In this document: in pieces, positions 61,251-64,000 of the stretch
Layout of the letters: every line of letters starts with the position of its first letter
How positions within the stretch are numbered: the first letter of the stretch is position 1
From: Terrimonas pollutisoli
Lineage (GTDB): Bacteria; Bacteroidota; Bacteroidia; Chitinophagales; Chitinophagaceae
Reading direction: 5' to 3'
NCBI RefSeq assembly: GCF_029360765.1
Contig: NZ_JARKNA010000006.1
Coordinates: forward strand, 62,001-126,000
Length of the DNA stretch: 64,000 nucleotides
The notes under the pieces: model-generated
The model's input: only the letters and a program-made list of their open reading frames with translations
What the model was told of the DNA's origin: nothing
Databases searched by the model: none
Made by a program: the position numbers and the translations under genes

Positions 61251-61937
61251 TTATTGTTTTATATTTTTTTGAATGCCTTCTTTAACTGTTGTCAATTTCA
61301 TTACACTGATCTGTCTGGCATTATCATTGGCAAGAAGCTTTTGCCTGATCTCTGCTTCCTGCGGCGAATATTTACCATCAACCGTTGAAAGTGCAACACG
61401 TTTTTGATTTATTTCTGATTCCAGGGCATGTAACTGGTTTCGTAGCTGTGTAACCTGCTGGGTACCTTGTTCAATTTCCTGCATCAATTTGTTTTTCTCT
61501 TCATTCTTCTTTGCGTCCAGTGTATTTAATTTCTGCTGCCCCTGGGAAGAATATTGGCTATGCACCTCATTAATCTTGCTGATATAAAAATCTGCATCCA
61601 CCATTAATTTCTTAGGCGTGATATTGCTGTCCATTGATTTGGCCATGTGAAAGGCCATGCTATAAACCTGCTCCCCCGCATTGGCGACCGAGCTAATGGC
61701 CTTATAAAACTCATAAAAGTCATAACCCGGCATGTTGATCGAATCCACGCCTCGTTCGTACACACCGATCACCTCATTCAATGTGGCCTGATCAATATTA
61801 CTACCGGTGGTTGGTATGGGCGCATTAGAAGGGGTGGTTGTGTTTCCGACAGGAAAACTGAATTGATTATTGGGTGGAGTAACTTCTTTTTCGTCGGTAT
61901 TATCGGTTTTTACAAACAGACTTTTCCAATTTTTCAT
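61251..61937 (-). CDS. Soluble coiled-coil protein, first gene of the ABC/OmpA operon
   Basis: 228 residues without signal or membrane helix. Disordered, Pro/Thr-rich N-terminus (1-45), a helical module (EVIGVYERGVDSINMPGYDF, then YEFYKAISSVANAGEQVYSM) and a long coiled coil (125-215: KKNEEKNKLMQEIEQGTQQV, QLRNQLHALESEINQKRVAL). It likely pairs with the membrane-anchored coiled-coil protein encoded 14 bp downstream. No known family recognised. Operon start; upstream 300 bp must hold its promoter. Confidence 0.7.
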   Translation of the reverse strand: MKNWKSLFVKTDNTDEKEVTPPNNQFSFPVGNTTTPSNAPIPTTGSNIDQATLNEVIGVYERGVDSINMPGYDFYEFYKAISSVANAGEQVYSMAFHMAKSMDSNITPKKLMVDADFYISKINEVHSQYSSQGQQKLNTLDAKKNEEKNKLMQEIEQGTQQVTQLRNQLHALESEINQKRVALSTVDGKYSPQEAEIRQKLLANDNARQISVMKLTTVKEGIQKNIKQ

Positions 61938-62239
61938 GTAACAGTTAGTATTATTGAAGAAAATAAAGATAGCGATAATTGAAAACTGTAGAACAGACTA
62001 TGGCTTCGGAAAATTTATAAAGCGGAGGGGAGGCAATGATTCTACATCTTGGTAAAAATGGAATGTAAATATATATATAAAAAGAACAATTCCTAACTGT
62101 TTTTAAAAAAAATATTTCAAATTCTTCGTTTGCAATCAGTAAGTACAATTCTTCGTTTAGAAAGCTTTATGGAGAGAGACACCATTTTTCATTCCACCAA
62201 AAAAATGTTACTATATTTTGAAGAAAAACTACAGGGCAA
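61938..62239. other. 302-bp region upstream of the ABC/OmpA operon
   Basis: AT-rich, no gene seen. TATCTTTA (plus-strand TAAAGATA 61964-61971), one mismatch from TAnnTTTG, is the best minus-strand promoter box for the operon. A run of alternating TA (near 62070) could be a melting site. Confidence 0.4.
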
Positions 62240-62785
62240 CTATTCTTCCTTCCCACCTTTCTCCCCCACAAACCAATGCTCTTTATTTTTAAATAACACA
62301 TTGAAAGTAGTCAGGGATCCATAGCAACGGGTAATATATTGCTGGATATTCACTTTTTCTTCGTCACTGAGTTTTTTATTGCTGTTGATGTTTTGTTCCA
62401 GCACACGGAGACGATCACGCAGCATCACTATTTTATGAAAAAAATCATCGATAGGAATTTCTTTTGGTTTCAAACTTTTATCAGCCGGTTGTATAAGCAG
62501 CATTCCTTTAATCCATTTCTCACCCAGCGGTACGGTTTCCGTGATACCGCCCCACAAACGCAGGATCTTTAATAAAGAACGTTCTGTTTCCGAATGGGTT
62601 TCTATTTCTTCTGTTACATTTTCAGGAATGATCTCATCCAGTTTCTCATCGGTTTTATCAATCTCTTTTATGCCATGATTAATAAAGGAGATAAGATAAG
62701 TAGCATAACGGATACCTACGATCACACCGGGTCCGTAATGTGTATGTTGCAATCGGGTGCCAATACCTAATGTTGTTTGTTCCAT
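62240..62785 (-). CDS. Protein with CarD/UvrD-tail-like beta-barrel N-terminus
   Basis: 181 residues from the ATG at 62785; the frame extends to 62905 without a credible start. N-terminal LGIGTRLQHTHYGPGVIVGI and YLISFINHGIKEI resemble the small Tudor/CarD-type fold, close in style to the UvrD C-terminal module (VGQKVEHQKFGFGEV). That fold binds RNA polymerase in CarD and UvrD. The C-terminal half is helical (PIDDFFHKIVMLRDRLRVLE) with a DinG-like or unassigned helix pair. Function unknown; RNA polymerase contact is a testable inference. Same strand as the ABC/OmpA operon, 302 bp upstream. Confidence 0.65.
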   Translation of the reverse strand: MEQTTLGIGTRLQHTHYGPGVIVGIRYATYLISFINHGIKEIDKTDEKLDEIIPENVTEEIETHSETERSLLKILRLWGGITETVPLGEKWIKGMLLIQPADKSLKPKEIPIDDFFHKIVMLRDRLRVLEQNINSNKKLSDEEKVNIQQYITRCYGSLTTFNVLFKNKEHWFVGEKGGKEE

Positions 62786-63022
62786 AAGCCTTTGTTGTGT
62801 TGGAGTTTGAAAAATACGAATAAATTCTGCATGCCTGGTTTGATTATTTCTTCTATATGATAGCTGGTAAATGTAGAAAATTCGCCACTGAGTATGGAAC
62901 AGCATAACCAGGCCGGTTAAGAGAATTTTAAAAAGCGAAACGAGTTATAAACAATTACTGATTGCGGCATGATATTTATAAAAGTTATTGTAAAGCATTT
63001 TATAAAACTAAAAAATACCATT

Positions 63023-63220
63023 ATGCAAACAACAAAAGGAATAGGCCTGCTTTTGGCAGCCGCTGCAGCTTATGGTGCTTATCGATATTCAAGAATGTCA
63101 GCAGAGCAGAAAAATAATTTACGTCAGCGTGGTAAAGACTTCTTAGACAAAAATCTAAACGGCGTAAGCAATATGTTTAAGAAAAAATCTACAGCTACAA
63201 CCACGTCGAATGGCTATTAA
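63023..63220 (+). CDS. Small YtxH-like protein
   Basis: 65 residues from the ATG at 63023; the frame's earlier ATG at 62969 adds 18 unlikely residues. A short Ala/Gly-rich hydrophobic N-terminal segment (GIGLLLAAAAAYGAYRY) is followed by a basic amphipathic helix (AEQKNNLRQRGKDFLDKN) and a Lys/Thr tail. This resembles YtxH/general-stress-type small proteins. Terminator at 63241-63266. Confidence 0.6.
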   Translation: MQTTKGIGLLLAAAAAYGAYRYSRMSAEQKNNLRQRGKDFLDKNLNGVSNMFKKKSTATTTSNGY

Positions 63221-63240
63221 TAGCAATCGCTGGTTAAAAA

Positions 63241-63266
63241 AGGAGGGATGATGTCCCTCCTTTTTT
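63241..63266. terminator. Bidirectional terminator between converging genes
   Basis: AGGAGGGA (63241-63248), loop TGATG, TCCCTCCT (63254-63261), flanked by an A run and a T run. Ends the small YtxH-like gene and the minus-strand gene at 63275. Confidence 0.9.
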
Positions 63267-63274
63267 AGTATGGG

Positions 63275-64000
63275 TTACTCTTCTAATTCTTCAGTCCATA
63301 TCGGGTCAGGCGGCAGGCCTTTCTTAAATCTTTCCGCAGCATCTTTGATATATTTCTGAAAGTCATAATCACCTGCCATCATCGTAAATATATAGGATGG
63401 GCGATAGATGCGCATAAAGCTATCGAGTGCATTGTCGGTGAAAGCAGTAAGCCTTCTCACTAATCCCTTATTAAACCGGTGGTCAACAAACTTCTCCTGT
63501 TCCTGTGCCAGCAATCTTTTTTGGAATGACTGCATGTTCCTGTTTCGCCTGAAGCGAAAAACATTGATGATTTCATTGAGATCAAAACCTGCCCCTACGC
63601 CATATTGTGGCGTAACGACACTCAGTCCTGGTTTCTGGTAATTGAAAATTTTCGCATAATCTTCCCGGTTTTGAATAGAGTCCTGCCGGTAGTTCCGGGG
63701 TCTTATTTTTACTTCTTTTAGTACCGGTACATTCACTTGAAGGGAAATATCGAAACTTAGCGGCGTTGCAATTTTTAGCACGGGAAATTTAACCGTAGGC
63801 TTATTAAGATAGCTAAACCAAATAGAATCTTTTTCTGCGACCTCAATTTCATACTCACCATACATATTGGTCATGGTCCCTTTGCCCGAAGTGGATAGCA
63901 CACTTACAAATCCAACCGGATAGGCCCGGGTGCTGTCGTACACCGTGCCTCTTATCTTGTACTGGGCAGCAACAGGCGCTACTCTGAAAAGAAGAAATAA
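63275..64000 (-). CDS. Exported CarboxypepD_reg-like protein, N-terminus outside the window
   Basis: At least 241 residues; the frame runs off the window edge. The last codons before the edge read LFLLFRVAPVAAQYKIRG, the end of a signal peptide with cleavage after AAQ, so only a few residues are missing. The start GTVYDSTRAYPVGFVSVLST then TNMYGEYEIEV is a CarboxypepD_reg/CNA-B-like sandwich (about 90 residues). The remaining 130 residues are helical and basic (FRFRRNRNMQSFQKRLL, FVDHRFNKGLVRRLTAF), typical of a Bacteroidota exported family with unknown role. A GTG inside (63943) is not the true start. Confidence 0.8.
   Translation of the reverse strand, partial: LFLLFRVAPVAAQYKIRGTVYDSTRAYPVGFVSVLSTSGKGTMTNMYGEYEIEVAEKDSIWFSYLNKPTVKFPVLKIATPLSFDISLQVNVPVLKEVKIRPRNYRQDSIQNREDYAKIFNYQKPGLSVVTPQYGVGAGFDLNEIINVFRFRRNRNMQSFQKRLLAQEQEKFVDHRFNKGLVRRLTAFTDNALDSFMRIYRPSYIFTMMAGDYDFQKYIKDAAERFKKGLPPDPIWTEELEE

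Noticed and set aside
1..64000. tRNA, rRNA or CRISPR arrays
   Set aside because: No cloverleaf-like ends, rRNA-like stretches or regularly spaced repeats were seen on reading through the window.

Overview
The window reads as chromosomal DNA of a Bacteroidota bacterium, most likely family Chitinophagaceae. The evidence is the gene content: CarboxypepD_reg/TonB-plug outer-membrane barrels, a type IX secretion C-terminal tail, lipoproteins with SSC/FSC lipoboxes, DUF5606, an AraC factor with a DUF6597-like front, and LytTR two-component pairs. Several upstream regions also carry the Bacteroidota promoter core TAnnTTTG, in the best cases with TTTG about 19-20 bp upstream. I see no tRNA, rRNA, CRISPR array, complete insertion sequence or prophage. 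Genus assignment would need a search.

Layout. 0-6.5 kb: OmpA lipoprotein, M28 peptidase, TonB-type barrel, AraC regulator. 6.68-6.9 kb: an apparent orphan minus-strand transcription unit (promoter plus terminator, no gene), i.e. a small-RNA candidate. 7-17.9 kb: a helical-repeat protein, a UvrD/PcrA helicase, then a two-gene unit of a soluble M48-type metallopeptidase and a 1822-residue protein that I read as pseudokinase C-lobe, DUF4011, SF1 helicase, Vsr/MTES_1575-like nuclease and WGR. This is the strongest candidate for an unusual system. 17.9-19.5 kb: a decayed patch (truncated membrane protein, frameshifted LytTR remnant, intergenic repeat) ending in a REP-associated transposase. 19.6-23.7 kb: exported proteins, a GH25 lysozyme and small membrane proteins. 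23.8-25.4 kb: MerC, SCO and a Fur-family regulator with a palindrome inside the merC promoter. 25.7-28.3 kb: a second small-RNA candidate, an M3 oligopeptidase and DUF5606. 28.4-33.2 kb: a Gly-rich TonB barrel, ECF sigma factor, probable anti-sigma-like membrane protein and two Spy-like proteins. 33.3-35.1 kb: a LytT/LytS pair. 35.2-39.4 kb: a run of small stress or housekeeping proteins (DUF1761, DUF1579-like, VOC, GNAT, SRPBCC, TfoX-N, DinB) with a MITE-like insertion. 39.5-47.9 kb: DUF1579 lipoprotein, multi-PAS histidine kinase, DNA polymerase I, UvrB. 48-56.5 kb: ELWxxDGT-repeat T9SS cargo, serine hydrolase, DoxX, D-aminoacylase, PagL-type lipid A deacylase. 56.6-62 kb: a tight five-gene operon joining a NitT/TauT-type ABC transporter, a binding protein fused to an OmpA peptidoglycan-binding domain, and two coiled-coil proteins (one membrane-anchored). 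The window ends in a truncated exported protein.

Together, the window mixes housekeeping DNA repair (uvrD, polA, uvrB) with envelope biology. The two loci most worth attention are the M48/giant-helicase pair, which resembles DUF4011-helicase-Vsr antiphage proteins but carries extra domains, and the ABC/OmpA/coiled-coil operon, which looks like an envelope-spanning machine rather than a simple importer. All homology calls are by eye from translated sequence; no database search was run.
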